Source: Atherinomorus stipes (Eukaryota > Chordata > Actinopteri > Atheriniformes > Atherinidae). Taken from it: DNA of 64,000 bases. The position numbers and the translations under genes are program-made. Positions 1 to 10,355 of this stretch are shown in pieces. Location of the stretch: positions 200,001 through 264,000 of the forward strand of contig JALJCO010009058.1 of assembly GCA_023101725.1 (NCBI GenBank). The letters are read 5' to 3'. Below the pieces are notes generated by a model. It saw only the letters and a list, made by a program, of their open reading frames with translations. It ran no database searches and was not told where the DNA came from. Each line of letters starts with the position of its first letter. The first letter of the stretch is position 1.

Positions 1-2113
1 AATGCAAACAAACATGGAGGTTACCGGCATTGCGGACTCACGTTGAAAGCAATTTGTGGCGGCAATCGGCAAAATGTATGAGCGGGTTTTGTGACGACGG
101 AGGAAGAAGACAAATGCATTTGTGATGACATCTGTGTGTTGAATAGTTGCTGCTACATGTGTAGGAGTGTGTGGATGCAGCGTCGGAGCAGGATGGTGGA
201 TGAGGATGTTTCGGATCAGATGTTCTGAGGATATCATGGCCGTTTCTCAATTCCTAGTTTGCGTACTACATACTTGTGTACTTGTGAGTACAGACTTGTG
301 GGTACATACTAGAAGTCTGCACTTGTGGAGTTCACAAGCACAGACTCCGCCTACTTGACGGATCGAGACAATGCAAACTTGTGACATCACCACCAACTGT
401 GAGCAGCAAGTGAGCAGGTCTGCCTGTCAACATGAAAATATTATTATTCCACAGCTGTTTGTTATTTATTGTTGTGGAGATGTAGAGATGGTACTGTAAC
501 AAACAAAAACAATTAAAATAACTGCTCCAAAACAATTACAGCCTACTAAGTGGATTTTTTTGTTTTGTTTTGTTTTTTTCCCGACGTGTAAATTATTTTT
601 ATTTCCAATACATAAGCACATTAACGCAAACGGACAATCGGGACATAATTATATGATCAAAAACAGCTGTGAGAGGAAAGCGGGAGGAAGAGCTGCAGAT
701 AAAAGACCAAGAACAGTAAAGAATAGAAATGATCGCTCAGGTTTGGCTGTTGGGGGCGGAGGGGGGAGGAGGAGGCTGTCAAACGCTGCGCGTGTGCAGG
801 TGCATGCTGGGATTTATATCTGGCCAAGTAGGCACGAGCCTCCTCTGATGCATGCTCGGTAAAATGGGCGGAGAAAGTTTTCATCCGGGGATTTCCAGTG
901 AACTTGCTGAGAAGCGAACTTTTTAATGGAACATGACTTGGACCGCGGGTGATGACGTTTCATGAGTCCACGAGCACGCAAGTACGCACAAGTACGCAGA
1001 TTGAGAAACGGCCCATGTCTCTTCACAGATATGTCACCAAGCACTTTAGCTGCGGTGGAAATAAACTCATATATCACAGTGATCAGCTGGTTAGCCTACT
1101 GAGCGAGGGGGGGGGGGGGGGCGTTATGCTGCAGAGAAGCGGCTTTATTTTAATTCTGCACATTTATCACCGCGGTTCTTCTCTCTACCTGCTGCGGTGA
1201 ACGTGCCTTTCTCAGCCGGACACATTTCACACACCTTTCCTCTTCTGGCCTCATCATCAGCGACGCGCTTCCCCCACGCGTGCACACCGTCTCACTCACC
1301 TTCACACACTGAGCTGCTGGACCACAAAAAAGTTTCCCCCAACACTTTCATTATTTTCCAGATTGACGTTCAATCAGAGCCAGAAAAATACGATTTAACT
1401 GTTCAGTCCATTGTTTACATTCCGTTTCTGTCTCATCTGGTGCAGAAATAAGGACGTCCGTCTCGATCTCAGAGAAGAGGTCGGATAAAATGCGACATGC
1501 CCGTACAGACTGCAGTCGCTTCAACACAGATCGGATATGTATCCGATTTAATACCACATTTGAAAGCGGCCTGAATCCGATCCAGAAATGTCAGATTCAA
1601 TGCGACTTGCGCTGTTCACACAGTCAGAGGCGGATCGGATATGAGTCACATTTGAGCAAAAAGATCAGATTCAGGTCGCATTTACCTGCAGTGTGAACCT
1701 AGCCTTAGATTCCACATAGCTGCTGTTTCTTAACACAGCCACTAGAGCTGCTTTTGCCCCCAGGCTAAGCCCCGCCCACCCAAAAACATCACTGTGTTTG
1801 TAAACTTTGAAGCCATCTGTAGTCTACAGGTCAAAGTATGACCTGTAGACTACAGTTGCGCTACCCCTTTACCCCTTATAGCCAAACTCCCGTCCAGGTC
1901 AGATGGGACAGAAACTGAGGCTGCTCCGTACGTGTGATGTTGGATGAAGGATTCTTCCAAAAATAATCCGTGTGTATGTAGAGGAATTTAGAGCTGAGTA
2001 AAAACTCCACGGTTCCCTGAACCTGCAGGACGGTCAGGAGGAAAACCTCCAGCTGTCTGAGACCTCAGACATGTAAGTAACTGAATAAAATGTCGTCCTG
2101 CTGCGTTGTTTAG
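1..2113. other. Non-coding DNA, probably spdl1 intron, with repeat fragments
   Basis: I could not join any exon in frame to spdl1 here, although roughly the first two thirds of the protein must lie upstream. The stretch contains a terminal-inverted-repeat element (entered separately), a poly-G run near 1108-1121, and a repeat-like block at about 1460-1705. That block ends in a motif of the type GTGTGAACCTAGCCTTA, which resembles the terminal repeat of a fish DNA transposon. The short open frames here look like chance. Confidence 0.6.
238..1013. mobile_element. TIR-bearing DNA transposon/MITE
   Basis: The left end reads GGCCGTTTCTCAATTCC. The right end reads ATTGAGAAACGGCC, its reverse complement over about 14 bases. 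Both arms continue into diverged copies of a motif built from GTACTTGTG / CACAAGTAC, also inverted. CAT directly flanks both ends, so a 3-bp target duplication is possible but too short to prove. No transposase domain was recognised inside, so this is a non-autonomous element of unassigned superfamily. Confidence 0.6.
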
Positions 2114-5100
2114 ATGCTGCTGAAGTCTCAGCCAGCCAGGCCCTGCCAGGACGCTGGAGGTGGAGGCCAGGACGAGACCTACTACACTGACCTGCTGAAG
2201 ATGCAGCTCAGCAACACTGTGTGAGTCCTGCTGCTGGACCAGGAGGAGGCTCTCCTGCAGCCATGGCACACGCTGATGTGTGATGTGTCTCCAGGAAGGA
2301 TGCCGAGCGTCTGGGAGACGAGATTTCCCTGCAGAGGATGAAGTCTCTCTTTGAGAGTCAGAGAGCGCTGGAGCTGGAGAGGAAACTCTTCACGTCTGAG
2401 CGGCTGCTCAAACAGGTCCGAGCTTTAGTTCCAGGTAAAACCAGCAGCAGCAGCGTCCGGTTGTAAACGTCCGTCTGTCCTGCAGGCTCAGAGCGACAAG
2501 ATCAAGCTGCAGCTGCGTGTGGAGGAGCTTCAGCACAAATATGAACCCAAAGGTAAGGAAAGACACGGACTCTGTGTCTGCAGCCTGGTCTCCGTCATGT
2601 GGTGGCTTCTGACTTCTGTCTGCAGAGGTGATGAGGAATCCTCTCCAGAAGAGGAGGAGGGAGAAGCTTCCTGTAGACGGCGCGCCACCCTCTGAGGAGA
2701 CCCTCCCCAAGGCTGAGACGGTTGCAGCTGCAGAAGCGAGCAGCGCTGCAGAGGACAACGCCGGTCTGACAAACACCACCACAGGTGTGTTCACCGGGTC
2801 AGGATCTGAAGCCAGGTCCCGCTGGTCTGGTGTGACGGAAACCTTTGTCTTTGCTTCAGATGAGGAGCTGCAGCCTGCCAAGTGTGTGAAGATCAGTCCA
2901 GACGAGCCGGTGGTGATTGCCAGCTCCAGGTTGGTGTGTGCTGTCCCTCCAGGGGGAAGTTTCTGAAACGCTGGGGTGGTTTACATTTTCTTTCTCACAC
3001 AAAAGCACCTGGAATGTATTTATTTAAAATATCCATCATATTTCTATTTTCTAATGATGCTGTTGGTGAGCTGAAATTCAGCTTGTAATATTCTGATTGT
3101 GAAATAACCAGACTGAATCAGATTTCCATTCTGCCTGCTTCGATGCTGGACAGGACAAGTAGAAAAAAAAAAAAAAAGAAATAACCAGACTAGTAAAGTT
3201 TTTCACCGTTCAGCAGAGAGAAGCTGGACCCAGTATGAGGTCCAGTTCCTTCTGGTTCAGACTGGGGCCTCATTTATAAAGCTGACCTAGACTAATTATA
3301 GTCAACTTATGAAAAGCAAACTTGGTGGGAGAATGTTGCTGCAGCTCTGACCCTGCTATACAAATGTCTGAATAAACGGGAAACTGCCTCCAGCAACAGA
3401 AGAACAAAAGCAAAGAGATGACGTGAGATGTCAGACATTCGTGCAAAATCAAATAGAAACTTCATCACGTGTTCTATATTAAATGTGTCGTCTCCTGGAA
3501 ATCCCACTGTTTCATGTTAAAACGTGTGCTGGAGACTCTGGAGAGTGGAAGTGGCTTTGTTTTTGGGTGTGGGCTCTTTGTTCACACCAGCATCGGCCAC
3601 AAGAGCCCAACTCCACCGTACGGGGTCCAGGTCCCCCTCCAGGGATGACGTCCTCCACGGAAGCTACCAGCTCACATCAGACGTCCGCTCCTCATATTCA
3701 TCAGAGTTCAGTGCTTTTACTCCGCTTATTCTCTCTGTCAGCTGTACGTTGCGTTTTTATCAGGTTTTTCTGTTGGGACATCATTTTCCTTCACTCGAAC
3801 ATCCTGAGTAAACTTTGTTTTGGTTTGTGATGCTTGCCTCGTGACAGACGGGTCTAATTCTCCTGCGTACGCTCGCGAGGAAAAAGAGGGGGATGAAAAG
3901 AGGTCTAAATGAGCTTATTAGATTTTCCTCCTACCCAGCTATGATTAAAAATTCATTGGAAGATAATTCCAGAGGGATTGTGTGTAAAATACCAGGTTAT
4001 GACTCCTTTGTGTCAGTTTGTTCAGCACTTTGGAGCAGCCATTGTCGTTTGTAAATGTGCTATATACATGTACTTGAACCTTTAAAGTTATTTGCAAGAA
4101 TAATATAAAGGAACATATTTAATACTAATCCTCAGAGTGCACGTCCCGTCCTGGTCCCCCCCCCCCCCAAAAAAATAAAAGAAAAAAAGAGGATTTACAA
4201 CAGAAACAGATGTATGTGATTGAACCAGAAGCTCATATGTTTGGTCATAGTGAAACTAAACTTGCATGAGTTCAGAGTTTTGTGGATTGCAGTTCGTTGG
4301 TGTCTGGGTAGTGAGCTGCTTTTCTCAGCTGTACTGCAGCAGTGCGCATCAGGAACGCATGTAGAGTGCAGACACCCCACCCCCCAATAACTGAGAGCTA
4401 GCTCTGAACTCCCAGGACAATAATACTCGTTTGTTCGTTCATTCATACTATTGGTGAAATGAAGTAGTTCTGCTGCGGATAATGCCTTATAGAAGGCTGC
4501 CCCGTCTCTGCCGTTATATGGATGCATGCTGGAGGGCGACTCAACGTAATGTCTTCCAAAGGAGTCAAAGTGATGCGGAAATGTCACTGGTCAGTAAATC
4601 CACGTTTAAACTCCTAGAAATAAGGTCCAGGTTGAAAAAAAGTTATTTTAACTCTTGAACCGTCCCTGAAAATGAAAGAATTTACTTTGTAGCCCCCATG
4701 TGGAGGCGCTCCTTCGCCTGTGAAAGCTGCAAAGGATTATATGTTTAAATAAAATGTATAAATAAAAAAAAAACAAAAAAAAAAGAAAAAAAGAAAAAAA
4801 AAAGGGGAAAAAGAAAGAAAAAAAAAAAGAGAAAAAAAAAAAGGAGGGGGGGGGGGGGAGGAAAGATTGTTTCTGATTTATAAACGTAAACGGGTGTTTA
4901 CTGTTTTCCTTGTACTCCAGCTGCAGTGGTCTTTCCTAAGCACAGCTTTATAAACGAGGCCCCTGGTCTGTGCCTGGACCTGGTTCTGGAGGACCTGATC
5001 TCAGAATCCTGGAGGTCTTCCACACGTCCCAGTTAACGTATAACTTTGTGTCCTCAGCTCTCCTTTAGCTGACCACAGAGAGGAAGAGGAGGCGAACCAG

Positions 5101-5202
5101 CAGAGGAACAGAGGAGAGGAGAGGAGGAAGAAGCAACGAGCAGTAGAAGTGATGTACGTCACTTCCAATGCCAGTATGGAGAACCAGTGTTCCCAGCAGT
5201 AG
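2114..5202 (+). CDS. spdl1: Spindly (kinetochore dynein adaptor), C-terminal six coding exons, 5' partial
   Basis: Spindly links dynein/dynactin to the RZZ complex at kinetochores and is anchored through a farnesylated C-terminal cysteine. Coding exons: 2114-2220, 2295-2415, 2486-2552, 2626-2784, 2860-2929, 5058-5202. Their phases join without a break into 222 residues plus TAG. Order seen: YYTDLLKMQLSNTVKDAERL, the coiled-coil stretch SLFESQRALELERKLFTSER, LRVEELQHKYEPK, a basic QKRRREKLPVDG, CVKIS, an acidic and basic tail, then SNASMENQCSQQ and stop. Human Spindly has the same order and ends CPQQ. The dynein-contacting N-terminal coiled coil lies outside the window. The first acceptor (TTTAG at 2113) is the least certain: CTCAG about 20 bases downstream keeps the same frame. 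The last intron (2930-5057) is mostly a DNA transposon. The call is firm; the first exon boundary is inferred. Confidence 0.93.
3265..4962. mobile_element. TIR element filling the last spdl1 intron
   Basis: The left terminus GGGCCTCATTTATAAAGCTG and the right terminus CAGCTTTATAAACGAGGCCC are inverted copies of about 20 bases. CTG directly repeated at 3262-3264 and 4963-4965 fits a 3-bp target-site duplication, as in PIF/Harbinger-like elements. Inside are a copy of a dispersed repeat family (about 4240-4660) and A-rich and G-rich low-complexity tracts at about 4765-4862. No intact transposase was seen. Confidence 0.7.
4240..4660 (-). repeat. Dispersed repeat family 'D' copy
   Basis: This is an unclassified repeat recognised by recurring phrases: AATGCCTTATAGAAGGCTGC, ATATGGATGCATGCTGGAGG and GTCCAGGTTGAAAAAAAG. 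Related copies lie at about 32765-33227 plus 34063-34235 (interrupted), 33437-33660, 45550-45960, and 51765-51860 plus 52570-52850 (interrupted). This copy is in the reverse orientation relative to 32765. The family label is mine. Confidence 0.7.
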
Positions 5203-5560
5203 AACTGATCCACGTTACATCTAACACCAGTATGGAGAAACCAGTGTTCCCAGCAGTAGAACTGGTCCACGTTACATCTAACACCAGTATGGAGAACCAG
5301 TGTTCCCAGCAGTAGAACTGGTCCACGTTACATCTAACACCAGTATGGAGAAACCAGTGTTCCCAGCAGTAGAACTGGTCCACGTTACATCTAACACCAG
5401 TATGGAGAAACCAGTGTTCCCAGCAGTAGAACTGGTCCACGTTACATCTAACACCAGTATGGAGAAACCAGTGTTCCCAGCAGTAGAACTGGTCCACGCT
5501 ACATCTAACACCAGTATGGAGAACCAGTGTTCCCAGCAGTAGAACTGATCCACGTCACTT
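5171..5560 (+). repeat. 56/57-bp minisatellite built from the spdl1 CaaX terminus and stop
   Basis: Seven head-to-tail units start at 5171, 5227, 5284, 5340, 5397, 5454 and 5511. Unit 1 is the real end of the spdl1 reading frame (…SMENQCSQQ stop). Later units repeat the same terminal coding sequence plus the first bases of 3'UTR. Units carry either GAGAACC (56 bp) or GAGAAACC (57 bp), so reading frame shifts between them. In unit 1 a TGA follows the TAG two codons later; in most later units that TGA is TGG. Confidence 0.95.
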
Positions 5561-5637
5561 TTCTCTGCAGTCTGAGCTTCTGATTACAAACAGGAACCTG
5601 GTCAGTAAACGAGTGTTTGGATCATTTATGCTGCAAC

Positions 5638-5643
5638 AATAAA
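5638..5643 (+). promoter_or_regulatory. Poly(A) signal AATAAA, probable spdl1 3' end
   Basis: AATAAA lies about 435 bases past the spdl1 stop, just downstream of the minisatellite and followed by a GT-rich stretch. It is the first AATAAA seen after the stop. Confidence 0.55.
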
Positions 5644-6589
5644 TGTTTTCCATCAGTGGTGTGTTCATCTCTGGGTGGACGGACCCGCGCGGGACGTCAG
5701 CGCTCCAGCATCCGTACTGCACATCAGACAGAAGCTGTTTTTCTCTTTTGTCAGTAATAACTTAACTTAGTTGATCAGACAGTTAAGAGTATTTTGATAT
5801 TTGTTTGGAGAAAATTTATTGTGCCAAGTTTTATTTGTCTATGTATGTTGTGTATCTGGTGTAGGACCAGCATGCACTGGGGTGGGCATCTGTAAATGAA
5901 AATGAATAAAATATATTCCATATTAGTTCTTTCTCTTTTTTTTCTGACAACGTGGCTGAAGGAATAAGCTGAAAGAAAGCCGTAACTAGACAGCTGTGGA
6001 GTCTGCAGTTATAGGCAACGAGAGTGAAGCACTATGGGTAATTCTCGTCTGCTAGGATGTCCCATTTCAGCAGCTACCGTTTCAGGAGGCTGCTTCAGAG
6101 TGTGCGGACGTAGCACACTTTGTAGCCTACGTAGTCTGCGCGCACTTCAACATGAGACACACCTACAGATCGTGATTCATCAAAAGAAAAATTCTCATTC
6201 TCTTATATAAAAATATTTACATATAGTTTTTAACAATGTGGCATCCTTGATGAGTAAAAGAAGATTATAAAAATCAAAATCTAGTATGGCTGCCCGCAGC
6301 TTCCGTAGTCTCATGTATTTTATGGCTATGAACATAAACATCATATGAGTCTCTATATCAGTGGTTCTCGACCTTTTTCCAACAAAGTACCCCTTGTTTG
6401 ATTGGAAAAATAGATTTTAAAATAAATACAGCACTTTGTCAGGGTGTGCACACCGTGATGAAGGCTGAGGCCGATACGCGTAGGCTGTAACCTGCATGTT
6501 TTAATGTTTTTGCCATAATAAAGGCTTTTTATATTCTAAGAAGAGTAGTGCCTTGGACATTTGCTTTCTCTGATGACCTTGGTTTCCTC

Positions 6590-6865
6590 TACCAAGAGAA
6601 GGACCCAACTGCAGTCACGATATGTCGCCATATATCCAATCCACGCCGGAAGTCCCAAGCGGAAGTTTCTTCTCCATGTGATTTACTAAAATCCAACCCT
6701 TTCCCTCCCGACTACACCACACGCATGTTTGCAAGCGGCAGATGGATACTCTTGGTGGTGTTTAAGTAACTTCCACTTGAGTCTTCCTGTATGGATTGGA
6801 TGTGTGGCGGCGCCCTTGTCGGTCATTGTAACTGCAGTTGGGTACTCTTGCCTACCAAAGAGCAC
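6590..6865. repeat. Imperfect inverted repeat, arms about 85 bp
   Basis: The segment around 6599-6685 (CCCAACTGCAGTCACGAT … CGGAAGTCCCAAGCGGAAGT) reappears as a diverged reverse complement around 6765-6850. The two arms are copies of one repeat in opposite orientation, about 80 bases apart. Confidence 0.65.
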
Positions 6866-6914
6866 CTTCACCACATTTTTTTGATGAAGCTTCTGAGTAC
6901 TCTGGACTTTCTCT

Positions 6915-7258
6915 CGTATCTAGATAGGAACTTATGCATCTTATTTCAAGAACTCTTATCAAGAAAATTTTGCTTGTTCCATTGGCAGAATTTGTTTGCT
7001 TATTACAAGCAAAAAAAAAAAAAAATAAAATCTTGGCCACTCCTAAAATAAGTAAAAAAAAAAAATCTGCCCATGGCATAAGCAAAATTTTCTTGATAAG
7101 ATTTCTTGACATTAGATGCATTGCCTTAAAACAAGATCTTAAATCCTACTGAAATGTTTCTCTTTAAGTAATTTTGTCTTATTTTGAGTGTGATGACATA
7201 TTTTGACTAGAAATGAGAAAAATATACTTGGTAAGATTTGAGTTTTTGCAGTGCAGTG
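6915..7258. mobile_element. Palindromic MITE-like repeat
   Basis: GCATCTTATTTCAAGAACTC and TTATCAAGAAAATTTTGCTT are mirrored by AAGCAAAATTTTCTTGATAA and a diverged partner about 100 bases away, centred near 7015. The right flank ends in GGTAAGATTTGAGTTTTTGC, a phrase common at the ends of fish MITEs. It has no coding capacity. Confidence 0.6.
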
Positions 7259-7987
7259 CTGTGGTGCTGTCTAACCTGACTGGAAGACATCATAGTGTTT
7301 GAAAAGAGAGAAAATGAAGCTGTTTCCTGCTTTCTTTGAGAAGAGGTGAGCTGCACACCTACACAGTTTTGTCACGTTAGGATTGATTCAGGGACAACAA
7401 TAACCGTCAGAAATGTGACAGTTGTTACCAACAATCACGCTCTGAGATGTCGCGGTAAAAACAGTTCGAGGATAAATTTCATATCAATGGATTCCTTATG
7501 ATCTCAGGATTGAGAAGAATTCACTGTCATCACGCAATCTGAAAAACTGTTTTTTTTTTAGGTCTATCATATTCAGTCTGTGATCTCCCATCAAACAGAA
7601 AAGCATGCAAATGTGTTGCCCTGACAAGGAATAAGACCGATTATATGACCTACTGTAGGTGTGTTTGATTAAGATTTAATGTGTCAAACTCTGTTACCTT
7701 AAAACGGGGAGTTTTTTATAATGTTAATGATATAGTAAAACTTAGTAATATGCTCATTAACTAGAAAAAAGTTATAAAACCATCCAGCAGAAAAGTGTTC
7801 AGTCTGCATGATGTAAGATTCAGACGTTTACAGTCAGACAGCAGGTTCAATACAAAACATGACTCAGTGGACGCTTACTGGAGAATAAAGTCCAACACCA
7901 TTCTTTAAAAACATTTCTTGGAACACATTTCCAGCTATATCACTTTTAATATTTTTTCTGCAAATTTAAATAAATGTGAGTTACAAG

Positions 7988-8556
7988 TTTACATCCCCTC
8001 CCATTAAAGAAAAGGCTGAATTCATAATAGTGATTCAAATAACAAGAAACTGTAAAAAGTGATTATAAATGACAGACGACCAAATTATAATTTAGTAAAA
8101 TGAAATATTGATTTTGAATTTTTGTTTTAAATAATAAACAAACAGAACTGTCCCAGACTCATTAAAGCACCTTTCCTATTAACAGTAGACCAACATACAG
8201 TCGTCTTCAAAATTATTCATTCCCTCAAATTAAAGAAGAAAAAAAATCAGCTGTCTGTGAAATAAGATAAACATGATAAATAAAAATTCTCTGGAAATCA
8301 TGACATTGATTTTGAATTGTGGTTTAAAAGACGTTAAAAACAGACAAAAAATAAAACAAACAAGCATGATGGGGCTCCAGAGCTAAAAGGAGCAACACTT
8401 TGAGGAAATCACTGCAATCAGTGTTTTCTCTGATGTTCAAAAAGACTTCTACACCTTATTAAAGATTTTTTTTATTGATTTTCTTTTGTCAATTTAAACT
8501 TATTTCACTGCCAGCTATTTTTTTTCTTCTATCTTTAATGGAAGGGGATGTTAACT
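7988..8556. mobile_element. Non-autonomous Tc1/mariner-like element with nested terminal sequence
   Basis: The outer ends GTTTACATCCCCTCCCATTA and TAATGGAAGGGGATGTTAAC are inverted copies. Inside, at about 8199-8230, is TACAGTCGTCTTCAAAATTA, a terminus shared with copies in sil1 intron 1 (about 12255-12712) and uvssa intron 2 (about 28485-28800). All three carry ACTGTCCC(A/G)GAC followed by an ATTAAAGCACC or ATTAGAGCACC phrase. Confidence 0.6.
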
Positions 8557-8917
8557 TTCAAGTACAACTATATTTGACTTGTGGTTTTTCAAAGTGAACC
8601 TCCAACTTCATGTGAAAGATCAAAATAATAATATCTGACTGCATTTCCCACAGTAATATGGTAATTAATTGGAAGTATTTCTAACTCGAATCCATATTAA
8701 TTTATACATCTGATTAAATTGTAAACTCTATTTGTAGGTTTTACTTTAGGCTGACAACACACAAAAGGAAGGACTTATTTTTCACTAAGCTCATTTTAAC
8801 CATATTGTTATTTTATTTTTGTATTATCTGGTATTTCAGTTCCAACAGAAGTTTCTTTGGACGCAGCAGTAAGTGAAGTTTGCAAAGGGAAGTAGATGGA
8901 ATGTAACACTGCTAATT

Positions 8918-9121
8918 TTATAAACATAGTAGGTCTTTATGATGAAAATATGGTTTGAGTGATGGGGACCTGTGCCCCAGTAAAGCCTTGTGTCTAGCAA
9001 CGCCCCTGCTGTGCTCCATTTGGGAGATAAGAACCCTATTTCTGTAAAAACTCCTGCTCATAAGAGCATGGAAGCCCTTCACGATCGAAAAGGTGTTGTA
9101 CAACCAACATGTTATTGTCAA
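8918..9121 (-). mobile_element. Degenerate L1-like reverse-transcriptase fragment (low certainty)
   Basis: The - strand translation has an LVVQHLFDREGLPCSYEQ-like stretch with frameshifts. It resembles the C-terminal part of fish L1-clade ORF2 proteins (…DGxxxSYEEF…). The fragment is short and broken, and the assignment rests on memory of the family. Confidence 0.35.
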
Positions 9122-9372
9122 ACCAGTTCTTAAAGAATAATAACTTGTTTGTGTGATGTTGACATTATAAAGTATCTGAGGAGAGTTCTGCTTACAGGAG
9201 GGACCAGGACAGGAGAACTTGTTGTGGAAGCTGGATCATTTCATGGGCAGTTTACCGGCACCATGGCGGCACATTAGTACAAAATTAAAACCACCTATTT
9301 TTCTAAAGAGAGACCATAGAGACCACGAAAGTTATCTGCTGAAGAAACTCACCTGGATGATGCTCTGTCCCA

Positions 9373-9386
9373 CCAGCAGGGGGCGC
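9373..9386 (+). promoter_or_regulatory. CTCF-type core motif
   Basis: CCAGCAGGGGGCGC fits the CTCF core CCASYAGRKGGCRS at every position. It lies about 35 bases upstream of the first copy of the duplicated SIL1 promoter element. Motif presence does not prove binding. Confidence 0.55.
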
Positions 9387-9422
9387 CAAACAGCAGCGTC
9401 AGCATCCAGATGACGTGGACCA

Positions 9423-10127
9423 TTTTGGGACTCTACTGTAAAAAGCAAGCCAATATTCATAATTACTGCATTAACAACAAAGTGAAAGAAATATGCTTTA
9501 AAATCTTACTTCAGATGTATCCTGTGAAGGAAATACTTAAAATGTTTAAGATAAACATTGATGTAGAACATGCTTTTTGGCAAACTAACAAAAAGACAAT
9601 TTTCCATTTATCTTTTTACTGTGTTCACACTAAACAGTTTTGGTCAGACATGGAAAGTTTTCTCAGTGCTTAACTGGGTATTAATATTCAAACTAATATT
9701 TTCAATGCATTATTATACTTCATATTAATAGATTATCAAATAAGATACATTAGGCTATATTATTCAACTGTTAAAGATTGTATTTCATATTCTTAAGTGC
9801 AAACGGACCGGATCTAAACCTTGATTTGTGTTTGTTGTGGAAGTTAAATCAATAGAAAATGTGAAGAACCAAAACCAAAAGAACTCCTCATATTGTAAAG
9901 GATCCGCACCTTATATGATCTCATCGGGAAATATTTGATTTAATTTATTCATTTTATATCCCCACTTTTTCTTTTTTTTGGGTGGGGGGGGGGGGGTCTT
10001 TTTGTCCCCCTCCCCCCAACCCTGGCTTGTTAAAATTTCCTACTAATGTTGCACTTTGTGTATTTTCTACAGTTTTTTGATCAAATACACTTTGTTGAAT
10101 AAAGTTTATTTAAAAAAAATAAAAACA
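9423..10127 (+). mobile_element. 5'-truncated L1-clade retrotransposon inserted in the SIL1 promoter
   Basis: The insert is bracketed by a perfect 15-bp direct repeat, AGATGACGTGGACCA, at 9408-9422 and 10128-10142. It begins inside the last part of an L1-type ORF2: around 9465-9670 the + strand encodes NNKVKEICFKILLQMYP, a CVHT stretch and FWSDMESFLSA, as in L1 C-termini. It ends in an A-rich tail after AATAAAG (about 10098). Truncation, tail and target duplication are the three marks of target-primed reverse transcription. A G/C-rich simple tract lies near 9981-10020. The insert is in the same orientation as sil1. Confidence 0.88.
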
Positions 10128-10130
10128 AGA

Positions 10131-10144
10131 TGACGTGGACCAAT
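10131..10144 (+). promoter_or_regulatory. ERSE-II / UPRE-like ER-stress element of sil1
   Basis: TGACGTGGACCAAT contains CGTGG-A-CCAAT, whose complement ATTGG-T-CCACG is exactly the ERSE-II consensus ATTGG-N-CCACG bound by ATF6/XBP1 with NF-Y. The overlapping TGACGTGG matches the UPRE core. It lies about 210 bases upstream of the sil1 ATG, which suits a gene for an ER chaperone co-factor. The upstream copy at 9411-9424 keeps TGACGTGGACCA but reads CCATT instead of CCAAT, because the L1 insertion cut the site. Confidence 0.75.
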
Positions 10145-10355
10145 GAGAGGCGGCAGGAAGCGGCGGCAGCTGCGGGATATCTGCGTGCGTGGAGGCAGAA
10201 ACACTTGTCACCTGAAACAGGAGGTGCGTTCATTCCGACCTGGTCTCCGGGTTCTTGTGGTCCGGAACCAGTCCGCATCCATTCAGGTTACGTTCGGGTT
10301 TAGCTGAAGGCCGGTGTGGACCTGCGGTCCGGTTCTGGTCCGGATTCCAGTCACC

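Larger units (their letters stand above)
5644..9350. other. Spacer between spdl1 and sil1; repeats only
   Basis: No supported gene was found. Recognisable contents are the inverted repeat at 6590-6865, the palindromic element at about 6915-7258, the TIR element at 7988-8556, and an L1-like fragment on the - strand at about 8918-9121. The remainder is AT-rich and without recognised content. Confidence 0.6.

Noticed and set aside
2024..2067. Possible extra spdl1 exon between CTGCAG and GTAAGT
   Set aside because: It has good splice signals, but the only phase that joins exon 2114 contains a TGA, and the other frames do not resemble Spindly.
5300..5542. Open frame of 80 codons with repeating VTSNTSMEKPVFPAVELVH
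   Set aside because: It lies after the spdl1 stop and results from the 57-bp period being a multiple of three. It is an array by-product.
9353..9405. Small signal-peptide-like exon on the - strand (MLTLLFGAPC…) with a GTGAGT donor, which would make a bidirectional partner of sil1
   Set aside because: Only 17 codons; its ATG would sit 5 bases from the ER-stress element, and no following exon was found. The sequence is better explained by the CTCF-type motif and promoter.
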